Shown here: in pieces, positions 1 to 10,041 of the stretch
Layout of the letters: the number at the start of each line of letters is the position of its first letter
Numbering within the stretch: position 1 is the stretch's first letter
Assembly: GCF_030506285.1 (NCBI RefSeq)
Contig: NZ_CP119422.1
Coordinates: 124,001 to 188,000, forward strand
Reading direction: 5' to 3'
Source: Catalinimonas niigatensis
GTDB taxonomy: Bacteria; Bacteroidota; Bacteroidia; Cytophagales; Cyclobacteriaceae
DNA length: 64,000 nucleotides
Notes under the pieces: model-generated
Told to the model about the DNA's origin: nothing
Seen by the model: only the letters and a program-made list of their open reading frames with translations
Database searches by the model: none
Translations under genes and position numbers: made by a program

Positions 1-129
1 TTTATTGAGGGCACGGGGGGCATCCGCAGAAGATAAAAATTGTGCATTGAGGTATCTGGCAAGGTGTTCAAGTCTTTCTATGTATCTTCCTGTCCAGAAA
101 AGGCTATTGGCGGTTCTTGATAACATCAT
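1..129 (-). CDS. alpha-E domain protein (DUF403), N-terminal 43 residues only
   Basis: The first 43 codons are visible; the gene runs off the left edge. The start MMLSRTANSLFWTGRYIERL is the characteristic opening of the alpha-E (DUF403) family. Two adjacent ATG codons (129 and 126) could serve as start. It begins 4 bases after the stop of the circularly permuted ATP-grasp gene, the usual partner of alpha-E proteins, so the two are probably cotranscribed. The family is all-helical and has no proven enzymatic function; in many bacteria the pair lies with a transglutaminase-like protease, which here would be outside the window. Family assignment is strong despite the short fragment because both the motif and the neighbour agree. 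Confidence 0.85.
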   Translation of the reverse strand, partial: MMLSRTANSLFWTGRYIERLEHLARYLNAQFLSSADAPRALNK

Positions 130-133
130 AATA

Positions 134-1606
134 TTAATCCTGAAAAACCCAGGTGTCTTTTGAGCCACCGCCCTGGGATGAGTTGACAATCAAATTACCT
201 TTACGTAGGGCCACCCGTGTCAGCCCTCCTTTGCATACGTGCTCTATATTATTTCCGGTCAATGAAAAAGTCCTGAGATCTATATGACGGGGTTCAAATA
301 AATTGTTCTCTTCTATATAGGTGGAGTGTACCGACAGAGACATGGTAGGTTGGGCAATGTATTTCCTGCGATTGCTCTTGATTACTTCTTTAAAATTGGC
401 AATTTCTTCTTTGGTGGCGCGATTGCCGATAAAGATACCATATCCACCCGATTCATCTACCGGTTTTACCACCAGCTTATGGATATTTTCCAGTACATAC
501 TGTAAGTCTTCATCCTTTTCACAGCGGTAGGTATGTACATTGCTCAGGATAGGAGACTCATCCAGATAATATTTGATGATGTCAGGCACATAGGTATATA
601 CTGCTTTGTCATCAGCTACTCCGGTGCCAATCGCATTGGCCAGACTTACATTTCCTTCTCTATAGGCTGAGATCAGGCCAGGTACACCCAGCATAGAATC
701 TTTTCGGAAGACTAAAGGGTCCATAAACTCATCGTCCACTCTACGGTAGATTACATCTACTTTCTTAGGACCATAAATGGTCTTCATATAAACAAAGTTA
801 TTATCTACGAAAAGGTCGCGGCCTTCTACCAGTTGAATACCCATTTGCAAAGCAAGAAATGAGTGTTCATAATAAGCTGAATTGTACATACCCGGGGTAA
901 GTAACACACATTCAGGGTCGTCTACACCTTGAGGAGCGATACTGCGCATGACTTCCGATAAGATTTCCGGATAATCTACTACCGGATGTACATTACTTTT
1001 GAAAAATAAAGTAGGCACAGTTTTTTTGGTCGCAATGCGGTTAGAGAGCACATAACTCACTCCTGAGGGGCATCTCAGATTATCCTCCAATACATAGTAT
1101 TTTCCGTCGGAATGCTTGATGAGGTCAGTACCGGATACATGTACATAAACCTCTTTGTTGGGGTTAAAATCGTGAACATGTTTGCAGTAATGATTGGATG
1201 AAAAGATCAGCTCTTTGGGTACTACCTTATCTTTCAGGATTTTCTTGTCATTATAAATATCCTGTAAGAACAGGTTTAAAGCACGATTACGTTGTATAAT
1301 CCCTTTTTCAATCAGTTCCCACTCACGATTAGGAATTACCCTGGGAAACAGGTCAAACGGGAAAATTCGTTCTACGCCCTGATCTTTATCAGAATAAACA
1401 TTAAAGGTAATCCCCTGATCAAAAGAAGATCGCTTGGCGTATTCATTTAGGTCTTTAAAATCCTTGATGGATATTTGAGAAAAATAGTTATGTACCCGCT
1501 GATAATGCTTTCGTATTTTTTCGTCTTCATTATACACTTCATCCAGCAGATGGGGTTCAAAAGGATAAGCATCAAAAAGATCTTCCAGACAATTTTCTTG
1601 CTCCAT
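134..1606 (-). CDS. circularly permuted type 2 ATP-grasp protein (DUF404/DUF407)
   Basis: About 490 residues if translation starts at MEQENCLEDLF (1606). An in-frame ATG at 1696 would add 30 residues that look like translated leader (MAIFFKLYHQNRC...), so I prefer 1606. Family landmarks are RCPSGVSYVLSNR in the first half, VVKPVDESGGYGIF near residue 380, the R-x-I-D-L-R segment (RHIDLRTFSLTG), and the C-terminal GGLTRVALRKGNL / NSSQGGGSKDTWVF block that ends these proteins. The family is predicted to make an amide or peptide bond using ATP; the substrate is unknown. The alpha-E gene follows 4 bases downstream. I see no missing key segment. The role is inferred from family knowledge, the family identity from sequence. 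Confidence 0.9.
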   Translation of the reverse strand: MEQENCLEDLFDAYPFEPHLLDEVYNEDEKIRKHYQRVHNYFSQISIKDFKDLNEYAKRSSFDQGITFNVYSDKDQGVERIFPFDLFPRVIPNREWELIEKGIIQRNRALNLFLQDIYNDKKILKDKVVPKELIFSSNHYCKHVHDFNPNKEVYVHVSGTDLIKHSDGKYYVLEDNLRCPSGVSYVLSNRIATKKTVPTLFFKSNVHPVVDYPEILSEVMRSIAPQGVDDPECVLLTPGMYNSAYYEHSFLALQMGIQLVEGRDLFVDNNFVYMKTIYGPKKVDVIYRRVDDEFMDPLVFRKDSMLGVPGLISAYREGNVSLANAIGTGVADDKAVYTYVPDIIKYYLDESPILSNVHTYRCEKDEDLQYVLENIHKLVVKPVDESGGYGIFIGNRATKEEIANFKEVIKSNRRKYIAQPTMSLSVHSTYIEENNLFEPRHIDLRTFSLTGNNIEHVCKGGLTRVALRKGNLIVNSSQGGGSKDTWVFQD

Positions 1607-1838
1607 AGATTTAAAACGGTTGTGCGTATTTCTAAAAATAGGAAAAAATAACAAAACACAACGATTCTGATGGTAAAGCTTAAAAAATATTGCCAATCAC
1701 TTAACGAGCAATACAAAATTAAATAAAATTAATAGCAAATGATATTTTGATCTGTATCCTGTATATATGAGTTATCAGATCTTACAATTACGGTATCAGA
1801 ATAGATAAGCCTTTCTTTCATCAATTCAAATGGACAGA

Positions 1839-2924
1839 CTAATTCCTAACGTTTTGAAACAAAAAAGCTTTCAACACACCAAAAAACTCATCGTCCACAA
1901 AATACCGGGTATACATATTCAATGGTAAAAAATCTATTGCTTTTCTAAGTCTGGGCAGATAGAAGGGACAACTCGCAAGCGTTGTATTGGCTGCAGCATC
2001 TTTCAGTTCAGGCAAAATCTCTGTTTTCGTGTTGACGGAGGTCTCTAAACTTAAGTTTTCTTCATGCCTAGGGACCACAATACGTTGTTGCTGCACCAAT
2101 GCCAGTTTCTTGTGAGTCAGGTAATCAAGTTGCTCAAAGATGATGATGCTTCCTATAATCATGAACAAAGAAATACAGAATTGGAAGGCAATCAGGCTTT
2201 TTTTCAGCCAGGCTCTCTGCTGAGAAAAACTACTCTTAAGAACCACAGATGGTTTAAAGCAGGCGAGGAATAGGGTAGGATATAATCCTGAAAGGATGCC
2301 TAGCAAAATTACGCCAAATAATAAGTAACTCAATGATAGAGAGGAAAGGACTTCATCAATGGTGAGGGAAAATCCGACGGCCTGATTGAAGTAGGGGAGG
2401 ATAAACTGTAAAGCAATTATTGAAACGAGCAGACTTATAAAACTGATGAAGAGAGATTCAGTCAGAAACTGCCAGGATAAATACCTCCTCAGGGTTTCCA
2501 GTGTTTTGCGCATACCTTTTTCAGGGGCCCTTTTTGCAGAACGTACAGTGGTGAAACTAACAATATTAACCCCCAGAATGACTAAAACAAAAATGGCGCC
2601 TGCCCCCATAATATACTGATATGAAAGATGCTCATTAGAAGTTATTACCTCGCTGTAAATGTTCTGCCGGCTAACTTCCGGAGTCAGTTGTTCAAAACCT
2701 TTCAGAATTTTTTGGGAAATTTCAGCTTCTTCATTGCTTCCTAAGCTAGAACGTTCGTTCAAATGATTTTTCTGAGGAAAAACATAAAGTACACTCTCCA
2801 TCTTTACAAAATGAACGATGAACAGGCAGGCGATGATGCCTAATGCCAAACCGCTGATATTGATCAAAGACATAGCTTTTATCTTTCTTAGGTATCGGAA
2901 AGCAAGCTTGTAGTCGAAAAACAT
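1839..2924 (-). pseudogene. shortened FtsX/MacB-type ABC transporter permease, probably decaying
   Basis: The 361-residue protein starts like an intact family member (a basic N-terminus, then a membrane helix at about residues 17–40 with NISGLALGIIACLFIV). After the first helix only about 65 periplasmic residues remain where the intact neighbour at 3595–6045 has about 240. The first FtsX domain follows (helices near 105–125, 150–175 and 195–217) and then a further helix near 240–262. The chain stops about 100 residues later, with no second FtsX domain. The usual RAKEIGIRKALG motif is altered to RAPEKGMRKTLE. No continuation is visible in the 230 bases downstream. I read this as an internally deleted and C-terminally truncated copy, although the frame is open throughout, so a reduced functional protein cannot be excluded. 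Confidence 0.6.
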
Positions 2925-3100
2925 GGATTTGTGTTTAAAGAAAAGAAATACTAAAAAGTAATTTTCAATTCAAATGCCAAACTTTAAATAATTGATTTTC
3001 AGAATTTTATATTTGATTGTTTTAATAAATTCGTTCAAATTCGTTCAGAAATGTACGATTATGGACATCAAGCTGCTGCACAAAAAAAACTTATAAGCTG

Positions 3101-3364
3101 ATGAAGAAAGAACAACTGGAAAGGCTATCCGATGAAGAACTCAGGACAGCTTTTAGGAAACATAATATCAACGGAATCATTATTTCTTTGGGGCTGCTTG
3201 GTGTTTTTATGCTGGCCTACTTTGTTCCCCTCGGGATAGATGCCCAAGTCATGTATTATGGATTTATTATTCTGGTCATATTATCTGCTGTCTTTGGTCT
3301 TTGGTATAACATCAGCAAACGTAAGTACTACAGAGAGTTCAGAAGAAGAGAAATTGGATTTTAG
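3101..3364 (+). CDS. small two-helix membrane protein, function unknown
   Basis: Eighty-seven residues. A charged N-terminus (MKKEQLERLSDEELRTAFRK) is followed by two hydrophobic segments at about residues 25–44 and 50–69 separated by a short turn. The tail is strongly basic (SKRKYYREFRRREIGF), placing both ends in the cytoplasm by the positive-inside rule. It lies between two minus-strand FtsX-type permease genes but on the other strand, so it is not in an operon with them. I do not recognise a named family. The clean membrane topology and proper start support it being real. Confidence 0.6.
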   Translation: MKKEQLERLSDEELRTAFRKHNINGIIISLGLLGVFMLAYFVPLGIDAQVMYYGFIILVILSAVFGLWYNISKRKYYREFRRREIGF

Positions 3365-3594
3365 AGTACACGCTCGCTGGTAAAAGTTGCTGAATTAGTA
3401 CGTGCTATGGATAAATAAACTTATGATCGTTCCAAATTAAAATTAGAACACTCAGCATTTCCGTATCCGTAATAGTGGAGTGTGTGCTTTCTCCAAATGG
3501 TTTTATCATTAGCACTTACAATTGGATATCCATGGCAGACAGACCAAAATTTTAATGACTGATAAGCAACAAATTCATCAACACTTACACTTCG

Positions 3595-6045
3595 TTATTC
3601 ATTTCTAAGGCTATCTACCGGATTGCTCTTGGCTGCCGTAAAAGATTTATAACCTACTGTGATCCAGGCTATTATCAATGAGGAAATAAAAGCAGCAACA
3701 AAAAACCAGCCTGAAAGCGGGATGCGAAATTCAAAAGTCTCCAGCCAGGCCTGCATGGCAAAGTAACTGAGTGGTGCAGCTAATAAGAAAGCGATGAATA
3801 CCAGTAAAGTAAATTCTTTGGAGAAAAGATAAATGATTTGGTTTACCGTTGCTCCCAGGGTTTTTCTAACGCCTATTTCTTTACGGCGCTGTAACGCCAG
3901 ATAGGAGACCAATCCAAAAAGTCCCAGGCTACCAATAAAGATAGAGATGAAAGAGAAAATCTTGAAATGCTGATACATGATATCTTCAATGATGTAAAAT
4001 GCATTCATTTCAAAATAGTCGTTGAGAGAAACCGCCGTATAAAAATGATCCGGATAAAGGGCTTCCCAGGCATCCTGCACAAAAGTAAGTTCATGCGCTG
4101 CCCTGGTTTCGTTAAGGCTAATGGCTGCCGTATATCCCCAGCTTATACCGTAAAATAATAAGCAGGGATGCACATCTTCATGCAGCGTAGCATTGAAAAA
4201 GTCTTCTACCACCCCCACCACTACCGCACGCTGATCGTTATTAATCTTTACTGTCTGGCCGATAGCTTCTTCAGCAGAAGAAAAACCCAGTATTTGTATA
4301 GCTTTTTCGTTCAGCAGAATATTAGGTGATGCAGCACTATCCTCCTGATTGACTTTATCATTCTCCATCAGATTACGTCCTGCAATCAGATCAATATCGT
4401 ATGTTTCCAGATAAAAGGGATCAATAAACTTCTGCTCAATCCCGTACTTTTCTGCTTCACCCTGCTGTGGATTGTAGATGTTTGTCCAACTGTTGCTTCC
4501 GGCAATGGGTGGACCGGAATTAAAGGAAACATGATTCACGATACTTTGGGCAGTGATATTATTCCTTAGGGTCTCAATTTTTTGCTGATCATTTTCCGGA
4601 ATAAAGACGATCATCATATTATTCTTTTCAAAGCCCAAATCACGCTGATGTACATAACGCATTTGCATAGCCACCACGATGGTTCCTAAGATAAGCACCT
4701 GCGAAATGACAAATTGAACTACAACCAATGACTTTCTCAAAGAAATCTTACCGGCAAAACCTGTGTTTTTGGCAGTAATAGATTGTTTAAGCGCTTCTGC
4801 CGGACGGAAGCTTGCCAGTACATGTGCAGGATAATAGCCTGCCAGAAAAGTAATCAATAAAGACAGGGCAATCAGGAAGTAAATTACTGTGCTGTCTATT
4901 TGCAGTCCAAAGTCAATTACTACTGATAGATACTGGTTGAATGCAAGTACAAATTCATGCGCCAGATACAGGCCAATCAGCGATGCTATGATAGTAAGGA
5001 GCAGCGTTTCTGACATATATTGGACTATGAGTTGCCTTTTCAAACTACCCAAAGCTTTTCTGATGCCAATTTCTTTGGCCCTTTTGAAAGACTGAGCTGT
5101 GGCCAGATTGATAAAGTTTATACAAGCGGTCAGCAGTACGATGATTGCCATAGTAACAAAGGCAATGATCAAAACACTAGGAGTAGCATAGGTAGTTCCG
5201 CCATATTGCTCATCAGTATGTACATCTGCCAGCGCCTGCAAATGATAGGTTCTACGTTCGGCTGCCTCTTCATTAAAGTATTTGTCAACAAAACCTTCCA
5301 GTTGTTCTTCCAGTCTCTGCTTGGGAAAATTATCCGGAAGGGTTACAAAAGTATAACTGCCAGAACTTGTGCTGTACCAGTTGGATGACCATTCCGGGTT
5401 CAATTTTTCAAAAGCCTGGAAAGATAACAGCATCCGGAAGGTGACATTCGTATTGCGTGGTATATCTTCCAGAATAGCAGATATCCTGTAGGGTTGCTTT
5501 TCCACGATGACAGTTTTTCCTATAAGTGCCTGATAATCATGGCGATACTGATTGCCAAAAAACTTATCTGCCAGCTCTCGACTCAGCACCACCTCGTCGG
5601 GTGTACTTAGCAGGCCTTCAGTCTGTCCTGCAAGAATGTCATAATCAAAAGTTTTTAAAAAGTAAGCATCAGCATAAGCAAGATCATCTTCTTCAAATTT
5701 TGCCGTACTACCTGCTTCATCAGGAATCTGAACAATCACATTCAACTCATTAAAAACCTGCGTCACCGTTTCTAATTCAGGAAAGTCATTGCGCAGAGCT
5801 TTGGCTACAGGGAAAGAGACGTAACCACTATAATCAATACCATTAGCTCCCCGGTACTGGTCTACCAGACGGTAGGTACGTTCTGCTTTACGATGATAGG
5901 AATCAAAGCTATATTCATGTTTTACGAATGCATAAATGGAGATACAACAGGCTATGCTTAGTGCCAAACCAGCAACGTTGATGATTGTATTGAATTTGTT
6001 GCGGCGCAGATTGCGAAGTGTAGTAGTAAAGTAATTCTTGAACAT
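3595..6045 (-). CDS. FtsX/MacB-type ABC transporter permease, full length
   Basis: Eight hundred and sixteen residues with the full double-FtsX architecture of the large Bacteroidota permeases. The order is a basic N-terminus and helix (about 17–40), a periplasmic MacB-like domain to about 285, FtsX domain 1 (CINFINLATAQSFKRAKEIG) with three helices, a further helix near 430, a second periplasmic domain, and FtsX domain 2 (LGLFGLVSYLALQRRKEIG) with three helices. It ends in the usual NPVDSLRNE-type tail. These proteins pair with a cytoplasmic ATPase to export or mechanically act on envelope substrates; no ATPase gene is adjacent, so the partner must be elsewhere. The shortened copy at 1839–2924 is a paralogue. 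Substrate cannot be read from sequence. Confidence 0.9.
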   Translation of the reverse strand: MFKNYFTTTLRNLRRNKFNTIINVAGLALSIACCISIYAFVKHEYSFDSYHRKAERTYRLVDQYRGANGIDYSGYVSFPVAKALRNDFPELETVTQVFNELNVIVQIPDEAGSTAKFEEDDLAYADAYFLKTFDYDILAGQTEGLLSTPDEVVLSRELADKFFGNQYRHDYQALIGKTVIVEKQPYRISAILEDIPRNTNVTFRMLLSFQAFEKLNPEWSSNWYSTSSGSYTFVTLPDNFPKQRLEEQLEGFVDKYFNEEAAERRTYHLQALADVHTDEQYGGTTYATPSVLIIAFVTMAIIVLLTACINFINLATAQSFKRAKEIGIRKALGSLKRQLIVQYMSETLLLTIIASLIGLYLAHEFVLAFNQYLSVVIDFGLQIDSTVIYFLIALSLLITFLAGYYPAHVLASFRPAEALKQSITAKNTGFAGKISLRKSLVVVQFVISQVLILGTIVVAMQMRYVHQRDLGFEKNNMMIVFIPENDQQKIETLRNNITAQSIVNHVSFNSGPPIAGSNSWTNIYNPQQGEAEKYGIEQKFIDPFYLETYDIDLIAGRNLMENDKVNQEDSAASPNILLNEKAIQILGFSSAEEAIGQTVKINNDQRAVVVGVVEDFFNATLHEDVHPCLLFYGISWGYTAAISLNETRAAHELTFVQDAWEALYPDHFYTAVSLNDYFEMNAFYIIEDIMYQHFKIFSFISIFIGSLGLFGLVSYLALQRRKEIGVRKTLGATVNQIIYLFSKEFTLLVFIAFLLAAPLSYFAMQAWLETFEFRIPLSGWFFVAAFISSLIIAWITVGYKSFTAAKSNPVDSLRNE

Positions 6046-6549
6046 ATGCTTGGATATGATTGATGATTATGTACAATAAATTATCTGAGAGGAAAACATT
6101 TAGCGGATATCAATTTTAAATCTGTTTATTCCTTAATCTGAAATTTACTGATCTCTTTCGGCTAATTCTGTCAAATAAATTTATTCACTAGAAAAACTTA
6201 AACCAGTTGATGTCACCTTCAAGTCAGTTATAGAAAAAATATGCCAATGTGAAAAACTGCCTTTTTTCACCAAAATGAGCATTTATGATTACCTAGAATG
6301 TCCATATATGAACAATTATGTCCAGGATTGGACACCAGAAATCTTAATAAAAGTTGATTTCTCTCATCGGATGACAACTTTTTTCTTCTTATTTAATCTT
6401 TATTCATGCTTAATAATATCATGTAATAAGAAATAGAAATGTGCCAGTCTCTGGACTTTTATTCACTGCTTATTTTTATTTATTTATAGTATTAATAAAA
6501 TCTATCTAACAAAACAGAATTTTTGTTGCGTTTTAGATATTGATACTAA
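6046..6549. other. gene-free stretch between divergent genes
   Basis: About 500 bases, strongly AT-rich, between the minus-strand permease and the small plus-strand gene. It must carry both promoters, but I could not pick out a convincing promoter, hairpin or repeat. No tRNA-like fold or coding frame is evident. Confidence 0.5.
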
Positions 6550-6570
6550 ATGTTTATTAAAAATCAGGGT

Positions 6571-6900
6571 ATGAATAGTATTGAGATCAATGGGTTACAG
6601 TATTTTTTTTATTTGAGCTGGAACGCCCATTTTGATACTTCCAGTATCAGTTTTATTCCTAAAGGAGACAGCTTGGAAAGAATTATTCAGCAGAATATGG
6701 CCGCAGATAAGATACTGTATGACCTTTTTATCTTTCTGGATGAGTATTTCTTTGAACTAAGAAATCAATTTGATTTTTGTCCTCTGTTTCAAGAGACAGT
6801 GGAGCTATTTGAAATTCAAATTTTCAAAAAAGCCATTAGTACAAATGAGTTATCTGGTGTGATACATGCGTATTTAAGAGATGCTAATATCAGTACATAG
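6571..6900 (+). CDS. hypothetical protein, about 109 residues
   Basis: Unrecognised small soluble protein. ATG codons at 6550 and 6571 are in frame; I prefer 6571 (MNSIEINGLQYFFYLSW), since the first seven residues look like leader, but the longer form is possible. The sequence is rich in aromatic and hydrophobic residues with predicted helices in the second half (LYDLFIFLDEYFFELRNQF). There is no signal peptide and no membrane helix. It stands alone between two AT-rich gaps. It could be a lineage-specific regulator or a chance frame. Confidence 0.4.
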   Translation: MNSIEINGLQYFFYLSWNAHFDTSSISFIPKGDSLERIIQQNMAADKILYDLFIFLDEYFFELRNQFDFCPLFQETVELFEIQIFKKAISTNELSGVIHAYLRDANIST

Positions 6901-7215
6901 ATTAGATTGAGTAAGCAAAAAAAAATGTAAAATCACCTTTCAAAGAGTGCCTGATTTGCAATAAATGAGAACAACAAACGTTTTATAAAATAGCATATAC
7001 GGGTCCGTGAGCCCTGTTTGAGTATTAATTCCCCAATCTGTAGTAATTTCATTCTCTTTCCCTCAATTCATACAATTCTTAAAAGGTATGAAAATTATAT
7101 TTATGTAAGAAATCACAAGATTTTCTCATGAAATTAAGTGATTAATCTCTTTTGTCTTCCTATATGTTAATGCTGGTATCCTGCTTGAATACATTATGGA
7201 AACAAAAGGAAACAT
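6901..7215. other. gene-free stretch upstream of the EEP-family gene
   Basis: About 315 AT-rich bases. I see no coding frame, hairpin with a T-run, tRNA or repeat. It presumably holds the promoter of the gene at 7216. Confidence 0.45.
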
Positions 7216-8154
7216 ATGAAATTTATAAAATATACTCTTGCTTTTTTAATTTGGTCCACAGTGGTCATTTTTATCCTCCCCAGCGAAAGCTATTATATAG
7301 ATTTAATTCAATCCTTTACCTTCCATGCCTTGCTGGTTTACCTGACAGTAACCATCGTGTTTGCACTAATGCGCTGGAAGTACGTTGCTGCTTCAGGAGT
7401 GGGCGTTTGTTTTTTGCTTGCTGTTCATTTGATGCCTCATATCAATAATGAAGTGAGTAGTGACTATACTGTGTATGGAAGACCTTTTAAAGTTGCTCAC
7501 TTTAATGTTTTATATAATAACACTAGCTACAATGAAACATTGAGCCACGCTTTAAAAACAGATGCAGACATTATTTCTTTTCAGGAAGTAAGTGAAGCCT
7601 GGATATATGAGCTCATGGACGGTCTGGATCATGAATATCCTTACTTTGCCATTAGTGAACATGAAATACATGGTGTTGCCATATTTTCCAGGTATCCGCT
7701 GGAAAACCTAAAGACTTATCATTGGACCGGAGAGCCTAACCTTACCGGAGATATCATGTATGATGGGAACAAGGTTCATTTTGTAGCAACCCATACTTTG
7801 TCTCCCAGAGATCCTGAGCGGTTTGAAAACAGGAATGAGCATTTAAACAAAATCGCCGAATATGTGCAACAGCTTGAAGGACCAGTTCTGGCAATCGGTG
7901 ATTTTAATGCCGTACCCTGGAACCAGCATATTGTACAGATCAAGCAAAGCACAGATCTTATGGACAGCAGAAAAAGTCTGACCAGTACCTTTCCTGCAAA
8001 CTATGCTTTAGGCATTCCAATTGATTATATTTTTCATTCTGACGAATTAAATTGCTTAAACTTTGAAGCATTAGAAGCAGTTGGTTCAGATCACAAAGGA
8101 GTAATAGGTGAGTATGCTTTTACCTCTCCAAGTTTATTGGTTGATATGAACTAG
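7216..8154 (+). CDS. membrane-anchored endonuclease/exonuclease/phosphatase (EEP) family protein
   Basis: Three hundred and twelve residues. The N-terminal 75 or so carry three hydrophobic segments, anchoring the enzyme in the inner membrane. The EEP domain fills about residues 90–305 and shows the metal and catalytic landmarks: FNVLYNN (Asn), ISFQEVSEAW (Glu metal ligand), THTLSPRDPERFENRN, GDFNAVPW (Asp/Asn), IDYIFHS and the final GSDHKGV (Asp-His). This DNase I-like fold hydrolyses phosphodiesters or phosphomonoesters in nucleic acids, lipids or inositol phosphates. With this topology the active domain would face the periplasm, suggesting an extracellular substrate (inference). Its 3' end overlaps the convergent amidohydrolase gene by 35 bases. 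Confidence 0.85.
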   Translation: MKFIKYTLAFLIWSTVVIFILPSESYYIDLIQSFTFHALLVYLTVTIVFALMRWKYVAASGVGVCFLLAVHLMPHINNEVSSDYTVYGRPFKVAHFNVLYNNTSYNETLSHALKTDADIISFQEVSEAWIYELMDGLDHEYPYFAISEHEIHGVAIFSRYPLENLKTYHWTGEPNLTGDIMYDGNKVHFVATHTLSPRDPERFENRNEHLNKIAEYVQQLEGPVLAIGDFNAVPWNQHIVQIKQSTDLMDSRKSLTSTFPANYALGIPIDYIFHSDELNCLNFEALEAVGSDHKGVIGEYAFTSPSLLVDMN

Positions 8155-9880
8155 CCTCACCGTTACGGAGATACATTACCTTTCCTCCAACGATTGTCCT
8201 ATCAACTTGAATCTTTAATATTTGATCCTCTGGCACGATCATCAGGTTTTGAGAAAAAACTGTGAAGTCTGCCAGTTTTCCTTTTTCTATACTTCCCTTA
8301 ATATCTTCTTCAAAAGCGCCATAGGCAGCATCCAGGGTATAAGATCTCAGGGCTTCATCGCGGGTCATCTTTTGATCAGGTTCATAACCCCCTTCCGGCT
8401 CTCCAGCTAATGTTTTTCTACTTACAGCAGCGTAAAAACTAGCCAGGGGATTGACAGGTTCTACCGGGGCATCACTACCGTTTACTATCTTTGCACCACT
8501 ATCCAGAAGTTTCCTCCAGACATAAGCACCCTCAACAATTCTTTCTTGCCCTAATCTTTCAATAGCCCAGGGCCTGTCAGACGACATATGAATCGCTTGC
8601 ATTGCCGGAATTACGCCTAATTGACCGAACCTGTGTATGTCATCAGCACTGATATGCTGGGCATGTTCGATTCTAAACCTATGGTCTTTGGCATGTTCTG
8701 GTTTTTCATTGAAAGCTTTTTCATAATGATCGAGCACTTCACGGTTGGCCCGATCACCGATGGCATGGGTACAGACCTGTAAACCACTTTCCAGCGCTTG
8801 GAGTGAAGTTTTGTAGATGTAATCCATCGGTGTAGTCTGATGACCAAACTGACCAGGCATATCGGTATATTCTTCCAACAGCCAGGCACCCCGTGAACCC
8901 AGAGCACCATCTGTATACAATTTGATGCTGCGAATGGTCAGAAAATTATTTCCCAGACCGATCGCAGGGCCGTTTTCATAATACTCATTCAGCAAAGTAC
9001 TGTCACTTCCACTGATCATAGCCCACAACCTGACTTTCATTTTTCCTTCTTCAGCCAATTTGCGATAGAGAACCTCAATATCTTTGGTGATACCCGCATC
9101 CTGAAAAGAAGTAATGCCGTTTTCTAGACACTCCTGCATGGCCAGTTCAGCAGCTCTGATATTACCTTCCAGCGTTCTGATGGGAATATGTTCTTTAATT
9201 AGTCCCATCGCATTTTCGTTGAATATACCAGTAGGATTACCCATTGCATCTTTAATGATTTCACCTCCTTCTACTTCATCAATATTGGGTCCTTCTTTTG
9301 CAATATTAGCTATTCCTGCAATTTCCATTGCTTTGGCATTGGTCAGGGCTGCATGTCCACTGGCATGGCTGAGGTATACCGGATTGTCAGGAGCCACTTC
9401 ACTCAGTCCGTGATGAGTAGGAAAACCTTTGACCATATTGGGAGCCAGAGAATCCCATTTATCCTGATGCCAGCCCCTTCCGGTAATCCATACGCCGGGA
9501 CGGGTATTTTTAGCGGCTTCGGCAACCATCTCCAGCATTTCTTCATAGCTTTTAACCTGTAAGAGATCCAGGTTCATTTTATTCAAGCCTACCCCAATAA
9601 AGTGGGCATGTCCTTCTATCAAGCCTGGTGTCATTGTTTTGCCTTCAAGGTCAATCACTTCAGTGTTTTCTCCTATCCATCTTTTGATTCCTTCATTGTC
9701 ACCCACATAGGCAATTGTATCACCTATCACCGCCACTGCTTCAGCTTTGGGCTGAGATTCATTCACGGTATAGATCTGGGCATTCGTGATGACAAGTGTG
9801 GCTTGCTGCTCTTGCTTTGAGCAAGCAAAAGCGAGCAGACCAACGATAAATACTGAGAAAATAGCAATGGATCGTGACAT
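8120..9880 (-). CDS. lipoprotein amidohydrolase, YtcJ-like (amidohydrolase family 3)
   Basis: With the start at MSRSIAIFSVF (9880) the protein has 586 residues and a lipoprotein signal peptide with lipobox LAFAC, cysteine at residue 20. ATGs at 9898 and 9937 are in frame but would put extra polar residues before the signal. The amidohydrolase barrel shows the H-x-H metal motif (GHAHFIG, His91 and His93), further His ligands in CTHAIGDRAN and RIEHAQHI, and the late Asp in NGSDAPVEPVNP. YtcJ-like enzymes hydrolyse amide or related C–N bonds in small molecules; the natural substrate is unknown. The lipid anchor places it in the periplasm or at the outer membrane. It is monocistronic and convergent with the EEP gene, overlapping it by 35 bases. 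Confidence 0.9.
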   Translation of the reverse strand: MSRSIAIFSVFIVGLLAFACSKQEQQATLVITNAQIYTVNESQPKAEAVAVIGDTIAYVGDNEGIKRWIGENTEVIDLEGKTMTPGLIEGHAHFIGVGLNKMNLDLLQVKSYEEMLEMVAEAAKNTRPGVWITGRGWHQDKWDSLAPNMVKGFPTHHGLSEVAPDNPVYLSHASGHAALTNAKAMEIAGIANIAKEGPNIDEVEGGEIIKDAMGNPTGIFNENAMGLIKEHIPIRTLEGNIRAAELAMQECLENGITSFQDAGITKDIEVLYRKLAEEGKMKVRLWAMISGSDSTLLNEYYENGPAIGLGNNFLTIRSIKLYTDGALGSRGAWLLEEYTDMPGQFGHQTTPMDYIYKTSLQALESGLQVCTHAIGDRANREVLDHYEKAFNEKPEHAKDHRFRIEHAQHISADDIHRFGQLGVIPAMQAIHMSSDRPWAIERLGQERIVEGAYVWRKLLDSGAKIVNGSDAPVEPVNPLASFYAAVSRKTLAGEPEGGYEPDQKMTRDEALRSYTLDAAYGAFEEDIKGSIEKGKLADFTVFSQNLMIVPEDQILKIQVDRTIVGGKVMYLRNGEASSYQPINLER

Positions 9881-10041
9881 AGTTTGTTGGTGTAGCATGA
9901 TGAAGCTTGAAATTACACCGAGCCTTTCGTTTTGCAAAATTTAATTCCAGCCAAAAAGTAAGGAAGCAAAAGAGGGAGTAAAAATTTTAGAATAATAAGA
10001 TTCTTGCATTGACAATCAAAACACATGACTTTTGGCCATTA

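Noticed and set aside
7152-7448. 98-residue plus-strand frame overlapping the start of the EEP-family gene
   Set aside because: It lies in another frame of the EEP gene's 5' end and lacks any domain; the EEP frame has clear catalytic motifs.
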